From Desulfobulbaceae bacterium (lineage in GTDB: Bacteria; Desulfobacterota; Desulfobulbia; Desulfobulbales; SURF-16), in contig JAHLLM010000035.1 of assembly GCA_020444175.1 (NCBI GenBank), positions 1-63,039 of the forward strand: a stretch of DNA of 63,039 nt, read 5' to 3'. Of this stretch, positions 54,324 to 62,976 are shown in pieces. A program made the translations under genes and the position numbers. Every line of letters starts with the position of its first letter. Positions within the stretch are counted from its first letter, which is position 1. Under the pieces are notes generated by a model. That model did no database searches. It was not told the DNA's origin and saw only the letters and a program-made list of their open reading frames with translations.

Positions 54324-54820
54324 CGGTGTTGTCAAACAGCATTGAGATTGATCCATCCCTCCGACTTTGATGTATGCAGCGGCCTGCTCTCCCAAGCTAT
54401 TTAGCGAGGCCAACCGGCCAGCACCTGAGTCTTTGCAATTTATATTTTATGGGGAAATGTGAGCAGGTCGGGCCAACGGCTCCTTGCCGCCGTGACAGCA
54501 AAACCCATTTAGGCTTCTATATGTCAAACCGATAAATGAGTTATTTTCAGGCAGGTGCATATCACCGTTTGCTTGCCGCTTGTCCACTCGTAAAAAAGAG
54601 GGCATCAACTTATGCACCTTTTTTTCATGGTGCACTGCGTGGTTTGTTGCTCATTGGCAACCTCTAGACATTTTTCCAATGAGCCCGTAATAAAGCTCAA
54701 CGCACGTTCAAAATTTGTTGCATGCCTACTGCGAATGCTCGAACCACACAGGAATAATCAAGGCAGCATGTCGGTAGTTTGTCTTATCACACTTTGTATA
54801 TAAATGCGAAAGGAGACCAC
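54324..54820. other. Gap upstream of the transporter gene
   Basis: About 500 bases. No gene with a ribosome site or family resemblance is seen. A short palindromic TGCAC...GTGCA pair flanks 54612-54645. Bases 53783-54210 likewise show nothing I can support. Confidence 0.35.
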
Positions 54821-56616
54821 ATGACGCATCTGCTCAACGAACAAGAAGCAAAAGCCAAAAGAGAGTTAGCTGAAAAACTCAAATACGCTGAAAAGGAAAC
54901 GAGGCTCAGGGCGATCAAGGAACGGGAGCGATTTCGAGGCTTGCAGATTCGACCGACAGCTTCCTTTTATGATGATGCCGAGACGAGAGAGCCTGGCGAA
55001 GGCAACTGGGTGGGCATGGGTTTTGACATCCACCCGCATGTTACCTTTATTTCAACGGCTCTTTTGGTTGTTTTTATTTTAGGCACATTAATGTTTCGCA
55101 GCGAGGCGGACCAGATTTTTAAAAATACACTGGCATACATCACCAGCACCTATGGCTGGTTTCTCATTCTGACTGCGAATATCTTTGTTCTTGCTGCTGC
55201 GTATTTTGCATTCAGCCGCTTTGGAAATATCCGCATTGGGGGCAATGATGCCAAACCGGAATTTACCACACCGGCTTGGTTTGCCATGCTGCTCAGTGCA
55301 GGTATGGGCATTGGACTCATGTTCTGGAGCGTGGGAGAACCGATGTATCATTACAGTTCTCCGTCCCCCATGTTCATCGGCATCGAGGGGCAGACGCCTG
55401 AGGCTGCCCAGGCCGCTATGGGAATTACCTATTTCCACTGGGGAATCCACCCCTGGGGGATCTATGCCATTGTCGGACTTGGACTTGCCTTTTTTGCTTA
55501 TAATCGGGGCTTGCCGCTAACAATTCGTTCTATCTTCTATCCGATTCTTGGCAACAAGATTTACGGGTTCTGGGGCAATGTCATCGACGTTCTCTCTGTG
55601 CTGGCAACTCTGATGGGATTGGCAACATCGCTTGGACTCGGTGTTCAGCAGATCAATGCAGGTTTGAATTTTCTCTTCGGCATAGAAATAAATGTTGCCA
55701 GTCAGGTTCTTTTAATTACTTTGATTACCGGGTTTGCCACCCTGTCAGTCATATCAGGTCTGGACGGAGGGGTGAAGCGCCTCAGTCAATGGAATATGGG
55801 GCTGGCCGGCCTGGCCTGTTCATGCTTTTTCTGCTTATCACCGGCCCAACAGTTTATATTTTGAGCGGCTTTACCCAGAATCTTGGTTTTTATATCACCA
55901 AACTTCCTGAAATAAGCCTCTGGACCGAGACGTTTCGACAAAGCAACTGGCAGGGTTCATGGACCGTTTTCTACTGGGCCTGGTGGATCTCCTGGTCACC
56001 TTTCGTGGGTATGTTTATCGCCCGTATATCAAAGGGTCGGACTGTCCGGGAATTTGTCCTTGGCGTCATGATCATTCCCACCTTGCTGTCATTTGTCTGG
56101 ATGTCCGTTTTTGGCGGCTCTGCTCTCTATCTGCAGGCAGGTGGAACTGCTGATATTCTGGCTGCAGTAAAAGATAATGTCGCCACAGCCCTGTTCGCCA
56201 TGCTGCAACATTATCCATTGACACAGCTCCTGTGCCTGGTGGGCATTATCCTTGTCACCATCTTCTTTGTTACATCATCGGATTCCGGCTCGCTGGTCGT
56301 TGATCATCTGACATCCGGCGGCAAACTTGATTCTCCAGTGCCGCAACGTGTCTTCTGGGCAGTGATGGAAGGTATAATAGCCGCAGTCTTATTGCTGGGA
56401 GGAGGGCTCGCCACACTCCAGACAGCTTCAGTCAGCACAGGCCTTCCCTTTGCCGTGGTTCTGCTCTTTATCATTTATGCTCTGTATATCGGTTTCACTC
56501 AAGAGCTCTTTGTCGAAAATGCTGTTCAAAAAAAATTAAAAGCAGTCAAAGAAGAACATCGGCTGACCACTGCCATAGAGCTTGCGGCAAACGCCGAAGA
56601 CGAGCATTCAGTATAG
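54821..56616 (+). pseudogene. BCCT-family (betaine/choline/carnitine) transporter with a frameshift
   Basis: ATG 54821 has GAAAGGAG 5 bases upstream. The first frame gives an acidic N-terminus and about eight membrane helices with the BCCT signature GMGIGLMFWSVGEPMYHY and GLATSLGLGVQQINAGL, up to LSQWNMGLAGL (about 55816). The rest (LFMLFLLITGPTVYILSGFT, WAWWISWSPFVGMFIARI, and the last helices to 56616) is in the next frame. Around GGCCTGGCCTGTTC one base is missing or two are extra. Apart from that break the protein is complete at about 598 residues. It would import betaine or a similar osmolyte. It is either a recent mutation or a sequencing error. The porin gene follows on the same strand. 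Confidence 0.85.
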
Positions 56617-56729
56617 AATGCCTTTGAACAGCAACGGGAACATGTTTGCCGGGCGGCAATCAACATAGCCACCTTTCTCGAAAACAACTCTATGTCGCTT
56701 TTTTAACTGAAAATCGGAGGAACAACAAA

Positions 56730-58067
56730 ATGAATAAAATTTACAAGGCGGCAATTTTCAGCCTTGTGACCATAATGGTCCAACACGCTCTGCCATCCAT
56801 GGCCAATGAAACTGATAACGAAATGATTTTAAAGGAACTTCAGGCTCTTAAAGCAAAAGTTGCGGAACTTGATGTTCTGAAAGAACGCATTACCGAACTT
56901 GAAACGATGCTCAGCGGTGAGGGAAAGCAGCAGCTCGCGGTGGTGGTTGAAGAAGAAAACGAGAAAAGTACAAGTGATTATCTGGATATCGGTGGAGCCA
57001 TGCGTCTCAATTATATGTATAAAGACTGGGATCATGGGACCCAGGAGCGCAGCGGCGATTTTGACCTTGATACCTTCCGGCTGAACGTGGATGCCTCCTA
57101 TAGTGATGTGCTGCTTTCCGCAGAATATCGTTTTTACGGGGACGGTGCCAATGGCAACAACTACAATTTCCTTCATCACGGCTGGCTGGGTTACAACTTC
57201 AGCGAAAGTATTCAGGGACAGCTCGGGGTGACCCGGGTGCCCTTTGGCATTCTGCCCTACGCATCCCACAACTTTTTCTTTCAAATTCCATACTATGTCG
57301 GCCTGGAAGATGATTATGACGCAGGCCTCAAGCTGATCTATGACAGCAAACCATGGAATGTGCAACTGGCCTTCTTCAAAAGCTCGGAGTACGGGGCCAA
57401 CAACAGCGAACGCTATTCCTATGATGTGGTCAATGCCGACTTTAACGGCGACGGCAGCAATGAGTATCTCAATGAAGAAAGCAACCAGATGAATGCCCGG
57501 CTCACCTATACCTTTGCCCACAACGAGGAAAACAGCACAGAAGTCGGCATTTCAGCAGAAGCAGGACAGCTTTATAACAGCGGTACGGATAAGAACGGCA
57601 GCCGGGTAGCCGGCGCTGTTCACTTAAACGGCACCTATGACCGCTGGAATTTAATGCTTGAAACTCTGCGCTATCAGTACAACCAGAAAAACCCTCCCCA
57701 CCTTGATGATCGCTTTGTCGCCATGGGAGCATATGATTTCCCTTACAAGGTGGCAAGCGCGGGCAACATCTACATGGCCGGTCTGAGCTATTCCCTGCCG
57801 GTTAACTGGGGACCAATAACATCACTCACCTTTTATGACGACTATTCCGTACTGGACAAGGATGAACGTTCTTATAAGAACTCCCAGCAGAATGTGCTTG
57901 GCATGGCGGTAAGCGCCGGGCCGATCTATACCTACATCGATTTTGCCATGGGGAAAAACCAACCCTGGCTCGGCCCGGGATGGACCAACTCATTGGCGCA
58001 GGGCGACCCGGCTTCGGATGATGGGTGGCATACCCGCTTTAACGTCAACTTCGGCTATTACTTTTAA
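56730..58067 (+). CDS. Outer-membrane porin with N-terminal coiled coil (DcaP-like)
   Basis: A 445-residue protein from ATG 56730, with GGAGG 9 bases upstream. The signal peptide ends near LPSMANE. Residues about 30-70 are a coiled coil (LKELQALKAKVAELDVLKER), as in trimeric DcaP-type porins. The rest alternates aromatic and polar residues as beta-barrel strands (LDIGGAMRLNYMYKDW, TRVPFGILPYASHNFFFQIP) and ends with a terminal aromatic (NVNFGYYF), the usual outer-membrane insertion signal. It follows the BCCT transporter gene, so the two may form an uptake route, with the porin passing the solute across the outer membrane. Confidence 0.85.
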   Translation: MNKIYKAAIFSLVTIMVQHALPSMANETDNEMILKELQALKAKVAELDVLKERITELETMLSGEGKQQLAVVVEEENEKSTSDYLDIGGAMRLNYMYKDWDHGTQERSGDFDLDTFRLNVDASYSDVLLSAEYRFYGDGANGNNYNFLHHGWLGYNFSESIQGQLGVTRVPFGILPYASHNFFFQIPYYVGLEDDYDAGLKLIYDSKPWNVQLAFFKSSEYGANNSERYSYDVVNADFNGDGSNEYLNEESNQMNARLTYTFAHNEENSTEVGISAEAGQLYNSGTDKNGSRVAGAVHLNGTYDRWNLMLETLRYQYNQKNPPHLDDRFVAMGAYDFPYKVASAGNIYMAGLSYSLPVNWGPITSLTFYDDYSVLDKDERSYKNSQQNVLGMAVSAGPIYTYIDFAMGKNQPWLGPGWTNSLAQGDPASDDGWHTRFNVNFGYYF

Positions 58068-58185
58068 TGATGATCCACGGCGGGAAGGCCTCTCCCTCGC
58101 CAAAAACTCGTCTTAATTGAAATTTGAGTTCGCTTAATAGCAGAAAATCTATCCCAAGACCCAGAGATGACCCAGAAACAAAAAA

Positions 58186-58215
58186 AGGCTTTACAACGAA
58201 ATCGCTGTAAAGCCT
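58186..58215 (-). terminator. Terminator hairpin next to a tRNA 3'-end fragment
   Basis: AGGCTTTACA pairs with TGTAAAGCCT, with a T run after it on the minus strand. It stands just after the fragment at 58225-58245, the same arrangement as at 34.6 and 62.9 kb, though with a different stem. Confidence 0.7.
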
Positions 58216-58224
58216 TATTATTCT

Positions 58225-58245
58225 TGGTGCGGGACCAGGAATCGA
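58225..58245 (-). pseudogene. tRNA 3'-end fragment (T loop to CCA)
   Basis: The minus strand TCGATTCCTGGTCCCGCACCA matches the end of the tRNA-Phe at 62977 with one base missing. The 5' part of a tRNA is absent. Together with the tRNA at the window edge it brackets the accessory segment 58.2-63.0 kb. No gene is seen in the rest of 58068-58611. Confidence 0.6.
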
Positions 58246-58611
58246 CTTTTGCGGAGATCTCAATGCACCATACACATATGGTAGTTTCACGTAACCCCAT
58301 GCAAACGCTGGAGCATCAAGGGTTTCCACAACTAAAAAATGATTCTTCCGTGATAAATATTTGCTTCCCAAAACGACCAGAGGACGACCAGAGAATTTTT
58401 CAGGCCATATTTTACATTGCTCCTGTCGAGCAGATCTTTTGTTGTCGCTTGAAGTCCATATTTTGCTCTCCAACCCGGAGGGCTTTTCAAGTTCCGCTGC
58501 TACCAGGGTTGTATCGGACAATGCCGACAAAACTAACTGGGACTGGGCCCCTGACTGGGCCTTTCACTGGGCCCTACGCAGCATTCCGAAACTAGGGACA
58601 CTCCGTCTCGA

Positions 58612-58887
58612 CTACACAATATTCAGCTCGATCCGTCTACCTACCGCTTCAGCAAAGCGCTCAAGGGTTGATAACCTGATATCTTCAGCGTGGTTCTCAA
58701 TGCGGGAAATTGCAGACTTTTTAGTCCGTAATTTTTCTGCTACCTGCTCCTGGGTAAGGCCGGCCTCTTCCCTTGCCATTTTCAATAAGGCACCGATTTT
58801 GAACTCCTCGTATCCTTTCTCAAAATTTGCGGCAAAGGCAGGGCTTTTCTTCTTCCGTTTGGCTATGTATTTGTTCAAATCATCCAT
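58612..58887 (-). CDS. higA: XRE-family antitoxin (HigA type)
   Basis: A 91-residue protein. A helix-turn-helix of the XRE type spans about 30-88: [20 protein letters not shown] and [20 protein letters not shown]. The N-terminal 30 residues are basic and probably bind the toxin. It overlaps the upstream toxin gene by 8 bases (toxin first, antitoxin second), the gene order typical of HigBA and related pairs. It should neutralise the toxin and repress the operon, likely at the GTTAAC palindromes before the toxin. Confidence 0.88.
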   Translation of the reverse strand: MDDLNKYIAKRKKKSPAFAANFEKGYEEFKIGALLKMAREEAGLTQEQVAEKLRTKKSAISRIENHAEDIRLSTLERFAEAVGRRIELNIV

Positions 58888-59233
58888 TTTCTTTCCTCGC
58901 CAGATAATTTTTCTTACGCTTCTCCGCCAGAGCGATCTCCTTTTTAGGAGTTTTTTGAGTCTTTTTCTGAAAACCGTTTGTTAAAATAATTAGCTTATTG
59001 CCGTCAAAAAAACCGATTAACCTGAAAATATTACCACCGCGTGTTGCCCTAACCTCCCACAAATCGTCGGTGTTAATAAGTTTTTGGAAATACTGTCTGG
59101 GAACTCTGTCAAACTCCCTGACAAGTTTCAAAACCCAAAGAATCTTTTCTACCTGCTTGTCCTCCAAGCTATCAAGAAAATCCTGTACAGGCTTGTCACC
59201 CGATTCTGTGGTATAAAAATTGATCCTACGCAT
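58880..59233 (-). CDS. higB: RelE-superfamily toxin (HigB/Gp49-like)
   Basis: A 117-residue protein of the phage-derived Gp49-like/HigB family: [20 protein letters not shown] at the start, then [20 protein letters not shown] and [20 protein letters not shown]. These carry the basic residues expected to cut mRNA on the ribosome. It is encoded first in the operon with the XRE antitoxin. The start MRRINFY agrees with the family although the ribosome site is poor, as often in toxin genes. It lies within the accessory segment next to integron-like sites. Confidence 0.88.
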   Translation of the reverse strand: MRRINFYTTESGDKPVQDFLDSLEDKQVEKILWVLKLVREFDRVPRQYFQKLINTDDLWEVRATRGGNIFRLIGFFDGNKLIILTNGFQKKTQKTPKKEIALAEKRKKNYLARKENG

Positions 59234-59240
59234 AGATAAA

Positions 59241-59268
59241 TGTTAACATATTTGTTAACAAAGTCAAG
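59241..59268 (-). promoter_or_regulatory. Probable higBA promoter with two GTTAAC operators
   Basis: GTTAAC palindromes at 59242-59247 and 59254-59259 are 12 bases apart, just upstream of the toxin ATG. On the minus strand TTGACT stands ahead of them as a -35-like box. This fits HigA autorepression. Confidence 0.5.
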
Positions 59269-59491
59269 AGAGGCGAAAGCATTGTTCAAATTTGGATGAA
59301 GAAAAAATTGGGGTCTGTCCCTTATTGTTTCAAGTTATTATTGTTTATATTCGTCGATTCTGAATACTGGTTTTTGGTTCAACATCCCAACATGATGCAC
59401 ATACTCTAGCAGATCATTAAAGAGACCTTTTGTTTCTGGATCATTATTTTGGTTTTCATTATTCATATTTTATTTTCGAGTACTTTTAGAA

Positions 59492-59589
59492 ACACAACGC
59501 TGGAAGTGAGGGGCGCGCCCAAAGCCTTGCCCGTCAAGCCGCCAGAGTTTTTCGCGTCCCCTCAACTGACTTGTTAACTGATGTTAGTC
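59492..59589 (-). repeat. Integron attC-like recombination site B
   Basis: Read on the minus strand: GACTAAC, TTAACAAG, TTGAGGGGACGCG, a loop of about 40 bases, CGCGCCCCTCA, then CAGCGTTGTGT. The order and spacing follow classic cassette attC sites (TAACAA..., paired inner arms, ...AGCGTTRRRY). The outer core is GTTGTGT, one base off GTTRRRY. It overlaps the stop of the gene at 59584, as attC sites do in cassettes. Confidence 0.5.
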
Positions 59590-59811
59590 TGTAAATTCCT
59601 TGAACAGCCTTTCAAGGGCTGATTCGTCTTTGATTTCTCCAGAACTCTTAAATATCTCCACTTCGACATTTCCATCTTCGAAAAATTCTATTTCCCATCT
59701 TTCTCCAGGAACGGTGGCAAGAACCATAATGGTTTCGTCGCGAATATGTTCGAGAGAATATGATATTTTGGCTTGTTCAAGCCTGGATAAGAAAAAGAGA
59801 AGTTTTTTCAT
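59584..59811 (-). CDS. Small cassette protein (unknown)
   Basis: A 75-residue soluble protein, MKKLLFFLSRLEQAKISYSL, continuing with two or three strands (TIMVLATVPGERWEIEFFED and NVEVEIFKSSGEI) and an acidic C-terminal helix (LERLFKEFTD). The pattern is like small immunity or partner proteins that accompany polymorphic or cassette toxins, but no family can be named. It starts five bases after the upstream 95-residue gene, and its stop lies within an attC-like site, so the two genes probably form one integron cassette. Confidence 0.65.
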   Translation of the reverse strand: MKKLLFFLSRLEQAKISYSLEHIRDETIMVLATVPGERWEIEFFEDGNVEVEIFKSSGEIKDESALERLFKEFTD

Positions 59812-59816
59812 AATAT

Positions 59817-60104
59817 TTATTCATCAGGGAAAAAAGTATATCCGCTTCCTGGTGGATCAACTCCCTCAAAATTGTGGATTTCTGAAATTTTTTCTGCATA
59901 CAGCATAGGAGGATTGTCTTTTCCGTTGATAATTGTTTCTCTTAATTCTTGATCATTCTTAATCAATTCTATGGCTACCGTTTCTGCTTCCTCTGGAGAA
60001 AATGCTTCAACCCACCGAGTTGTATAGAAACCCATTGTTTTTTTCTCACCGTCTTGCGAGACGAGGAAGTTTTTCCCCTGGATTTGAATTTGGTACTTTT
60101 TCAT
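59817..60104 (-). CDS. Small cassette protein with Trp-Val-rich fold (unknown)
   Basis: A 95-residue protein from ATG 60104, MKKYQIQIQGKNFLVSQDGE, then GFYTTRWVEAFSPEEAETVA, ending GSGYTFFPDE. It looks like one mixed alpha-beta domain. Longer in-frame starts read through the attC-like site A, so the shorter start is right: it lies 10 bases after the GTTAACT core, as first genes of cassettes do. It is followed by the 75-residue gene. Similar short proteins occur in cassette arrays with unknown roles. Confidence 0.65.
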   Translation of the reverse strand: MKKYQIQIQGKNFLVSQDGEKKTMGFYTTRWVEAFSPEEAETVAIELIKNDQELRETIINGKDNPPMLYAEKISEIHNFEGVDPPGSGYTFFPDE

Positions 60105-60112
60105 ATGTGAGG

Positions 60113-60192
60113 CAGTTAACGTATTAGTTAACCGGAGAGGAAAGATGAGCGAAGCGAAGAATGACGAGTCCGAGTTAAACGCCTTGTTATAT
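60113..60192 (-). repeat. Integron attC-like recombination site A
   Basis: Read on the minus strand: ATATAACAAGG, CGTTTAACTCGGA, about 25 bases, TCCGGTTAACTAATACGTTAACT. The inner arms GTTTAACTCGGA and TCCGGTTAAC pair with one unpaired T on the first arm, the extrahelical-base feature that sets attC orientation. The 3' core GTTAACT ends 10 bases before the start of the gene at 60104. Confidence 0.6.
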
Positions 60193-60206
60193 TCAGGAGA
60201 TTGACC

Positions 60207-60443
60207 ATGTGGCCGCTTAAGAAGAAAGAACCTGTTAAAAAATGGGGGGAATGGCAAGAGCTAAAGAAATGCGGTGACTGCGATAGATTGCAGAAGCCGT
60301 TTTATTTTGATTTTAAACACGGCGTATGTCCCGCTTGCGGCAGTAAGAATATTGAGGTGGTGGTTGCAAGATGGGAAGAGTCTACAAAAAGCGTAGGGTT
60401 TATGTGTGAAAGAGTTTTGCATCGAAGTGAGATAAGAATATAA
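60207..60443 (+). CDS. Small zinc-ribbon protein
   Basis: A 78-residue protein from ATG 60207, with AGGAGA 7 bases upstream. Two CxxC knuckles, CGDC (about 23-26) and CPACG (about 40-44), form a zinc ribbon, preceded by WGEWQELKK and followed by strands VVVARWEESTKSVGFMCER. Its stop codon TAA is part of TAACAAG, an attC-like start. It is transcribed opposite to the cassette pair at 59584-60104. Probable DNA, RNA or protein binder; family not known. Confidence 0.65.
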   Translation: MWPLKKKEPVKKWGEWQELKKCGDCDRLQKPFYFDFKHGVCPACGSKNIEVVVARWEESTKSVGFMCERVLHRSEIRI

Positions 60444-60499
60444 CAAGTTATTAGCTGGACGGAATCCGTCCCTTCAATACTCAAATTTGAGTGTTAGTC
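60437..60499 (+). repeat. Possible attC-like site after the zinc-ribbon gene
   Basis: TATAACAAG, a GGACGGAATCCGTCC hairpin (60457-60471) and GTGTTAGTC (60491-60499) appear in the order of an attC site, but the outer arms pair over only five bases. Weaker than sites A and B. Confidence 0.3.
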
Positions 60500-60728
60500 A
60501 TAAATACAAAATTTGTGCCGAATTCAGCACAATTGATATTTAAAAGCCCAGTGGACTTGTTTTGTCTTTTTGTGACAGTTTTTGTTTGTTATAGAAAGGT
60601 TAGGCGTTTATGTCAACAATATGTTTGATAGGACTTGGGGAGGGGAATAGTTAATTTGTTTTTTGTTTTGGTCAACTGTTACACAATGTGCCATTGCGAC
60701 ACAATACCACATTTACACCATTGATTTG

Positions 60729-61013
60729 TTACGCTATCTTCTCCTGTTGATGGGAATTATCTCTGCTTTCTTCACTATCTTTCTTTTCTTTCCATGCTTT
60801 GAATTCTGGAAATTTTTCTTCAAATTGCGCTTCAAACCAAATTAATTTCCTTTCATCTTTTGAGGTTATATTTTCAACCCATTCATTAATTTTACTTATT
60901 ATGACTAAGTTCTCTTGATTTCCTTCTCTTTTTTTAAGTCTTTCGCTGTTGTTTTTCCCTTCTAGAATCCACTCTGCAAGTAAATTATATTTTCTTCCTA
61001 TTAGGTCAGTCAT
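60729..61013 (-). CDS. Small coiled-coil accessory protein (unknown)
   Basis: A 94-residue, charged protein, MTDLIGRKYNLLAEWILEGK, then LVIISKINEWVENITSKDER and EFKAWKEKKDSEESRD. It is mostly helical with regular W/L positions. Its stop reads TAACAAATC, again like the start of an attC site, with AACAGTTGACC about 60 bases on. That fits a single-gene cassette. The ribosome site is poor. I do not recognise it. Confidence 0.5.
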   Translation of the reverse strand: MTDLIGRKYNLLAEWILEGKNNSERLKKREGNQENLVIISKINEWVENITSKDERKLIWFEAQFEEKFPEFKAWKEKKDSEESRDNSHQQEKIA

Positions 61014-61025
61014 GGGGTCAAATCT

Positions 61026-61523
61026 TTGCTTGGCCCTTGCTCCCTCTTTGTTTTTTTAGTAAGAGCCATGCAAAGACTTGACCCTCTGCCTTTACAAATA
61101 ATGTACCGCTTTGATAATGAAGAAATAGTAGCGCATCGATTAGCATTTTTTCCTTCTCCATTTCTGGAGGAATTCCAAAACAATCCAGAAATATACCTCG
61201 ATGATGAAATGTTTGCAGAAGTGACAATGAAAAACATTGTCCCATTCCCGCTACGTTTTGACTTCGATTCAAGTGACGAAATCTTTCAAGAAATACATCA
61301 CCCGAAATCACATTTAACTCTAGGGCAATACCAAAATTGTCGAATTCCTGTCAGTGCTCCTTTGACACCTTATCATTTTATAAGCTTTATCCTGCGCAAT
61401 TTTTACAATACTGCATATAAGAAATATTGCGAAAAGATTAGCCCGTTTCACCTTTTTTTTAATAAAACTATTGCATATCAAGAAAATAAAATAGTGTGCA
61501 TGCAGGTCCCAGAAGGGGATTAA
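61026..61523 (+). pseudogene. 5'-truncated DUF2290-family gene
   Basis: The frame is 165 residues. From about residue 18 it matches the C-terminal part of DUF2290 proteins: HRLAFFPSPFLEEFQNNPEI, IVPFPLRFDFDS, HHPKSHLTLGQYQNCRIPVS and LTPYHFISFILRNFY. Family members are usually about 220-240 residues, so roughly the first third is missing. The first 15 residues here (LGPCSLFVFLVRAM) do not belong to the family. DUF2290 genes occur in defence and accessory regions; the function is unknown. Possibly cut by insertion of a neighbouring cassette. Confidence 0.55.
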
Positions 61524-61617
61524 ACCACACATTGGCGTATAGGAACCAATCTGTGCATTGGAACACATACAATTGTTGGGTGCCTTTCAGTGCCTTAATG
61601 TCTCTATTGGTTGGCTT

Positions 61618-62490
61618 TTACATCACGAGAACCTTGACCATCAGCTCGCCATCTTTTGTCCTACGAATACCTTCCAAATCCGTGCGCAGGCCTTCTGCAT
61701 TTGTAAGCAGGCTTTCTGGATCGTAGACGACACACCAGAGGCTGTTGCACGCAGGGTGTCGCCTATAGTGCTCGATGTCAACAATGAGTTCATCACCGAT
61801 GCGCTTCCCGTGAGCGCGATCACGAACAAACTTCAATTCAATGACCAAACTATGAGCAGGCAGAAGAAAATCCATGCGTGTGCTTGACCCCGCATAACTG
61901 GGCGTGAATTCCTCAGGACGTATGTCACTGATCCATGGTCGAAGCATGCAGTGAAGCAGATCTTGAACGTCATACTCGCTAGAGAAAGAAAGTGGCTGTG
62001 CGCCCTTCCTGCGATGGGTCAGCGGATGCATTGCGCGACGGAGCCCACGCAACAAAACCATGAGAAGATCTTGAACACTGTCCGGCTTCATGGGATGAGG
62101 GAATTTCTGTGATCTTCCCTGTGGCTCGCATTGCTCCGGTTGCTGGCCCTCAGGAAGAATGCGTCCGAAACGGAAATAGCGCAGCCCATTCTCTTCGAGT
62201 GCCGCCTCAACTCGTGCGCGATTCTCTCTCCACTCGTTGAGCTCTTGTCCGTCCTCCTTTGGCGAAAGATCCATGAACTCCTCCAGCACGCTGCCGAGTA
62301 CTGAAAGGCTGTCAACATTTGGATCAACTCCCGTGCGGAACAGCCACTCTTTCCATTTGGAGCCATGGGAGAGGTCTGGTGGGTCACCTGGCGCCCCCGC
62401 CCCTTGAAACAATACATCGAGCATGGCATGCGACCCTGTAGTAGACAGTACATCGCCGACAACCGCACATAACGATCTGGAAAGTCTCAT
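61618..62490 (-). CDS. PD-(D/E)XK nuclease of the DpnII/MboI-like type
   Basis: About 290 residues from ATG 62490 (MRLSRSLCAVVGDVL), with AGGA about 10 bases upstream; a TTG 11 codons earlier is less likely. The N-terminal two thirds are helical and unassigned. The C-terminal nuclease domain (about 190-290) reads YDVQDLLHCMLRPWISDIRP, GSSTRMDFLLPAHSLVIELK (catalytic D and ExK) and LWCVVYDPE. This is the REase DpnII-MboI-type fold found in orphan defence proteins. No methyltransferase is adjacent, so it is not a classic restriction pair. GTTGGGC (62519-62513) upstream and ACCCAAC (61580-61574) downstream look like cassette cores. Confidence 0.75.
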   Translation of the reverse strand: MRLSRSLCAVVGDVLSTTGSHAMLDVLFQGAGAPGDPPDLSHGSKWKEWLFRTGVDPNVDSLSVLGSVLEEFMDLSPKEDGQELNEWRENRARVEAALEENGLRYFRFGRILPEGQQPEQCEPQGRSQKFPHPMKPDSVQDLLMVLLRGLRRAMHPLTHRRKGAQPLSFSSEYDVQDLLHCMLRPWISDIRPEEFTPSYAGSSTRMDFLLPAHSLVIELKFVRDRAHGKRIGDELIVDIEHYRRHPACNSLWCVVYDPESLLTNAEGLRTDLEGIRRTKDGELMVKVLVM

Positions 62491-62930
62491 TTTTTTACGT
62501 CCTAGTGTATGATCGCCCAACAAGTTACTTATATAGTTATAGTTTCCTAATATCTAAACCGACTTTACATGCTTTACAACAAAATCCCAGGCATTTTACG
62601 CCATTTCTTTCTAACCCGCTATCATGCATCAAGATTTGATAAGCGTAAACCTGATTGCATCTCAAATTTACATAATACATTTTCTCGGGTAGGTAAGGCT
62701 GTGGCAGCGGTGGCCCTCAAAGGCCACGCAGGCCACAGACAAAATTTCACTTAGAGAAAACCAGAAGAGCTACAGACAAAAGATAGCTCAGCATGGAGGA
62801 TATTTTTTTGAAGAATATCGAGGTGGGCTTGGTGGACTTCGTGGACCTGGAGAAAAAGAAGAATAAGAAATCGACGAAACCCCAATGACGACAAGGAAAA
62901 ATTTCACGGGGACCGAAGGAGGACCGAAAA
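62491..62930. other. Gap with short fragments
   Basis: About 440 bases. A 31-codon frame (62793-62888) contains NIEVGLVDFVDLEKKKN, which could be a gene tail, but it is too short to call. A GTTGGGC core lies at 62513-62519 on the minus strand. Nothing else is supported. Confidence 0.35.
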
Positions 62931-62936
62931 CGAAAA

Positions 62937-62968
62937 AAGCGCTTAACCCCAAAAGGAGCTAAGCGCTT
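62937..62968 (-). terminator. Terminator of tRNA-Phe
   Basis: AAGCGCTTA pairs with TAAGCGCTT around a 14-base loop, with a T run after it on the minus strand, about 8 bases after the tRNA CCA end. It is nearly the same as the hairpin at 34567-34598. Confidence 0.85.
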
Positions 62969-62976
62969 GATTTTCT

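Noticed and set aside
53937-54413. Minus-strand 158-residue frame
   Set aside because: It mostly translates the 113-bp repeat, which also lies at 44.4 kb out of any gene.
58361-58984. Plus-strand 207-residue frame over the higA region
   Set aside because: Antisense to the clear XRE antitoxin and partly non-coding.
61018-61311. Minus-strand 97-residue frame
   Set aside because: Opposite the DUF2290-like frame, which has real family motifs.
62793-62888. 31-codon plus-strand frame
   Set aside because: Too short and without a ribosome site; at best a gene tail.
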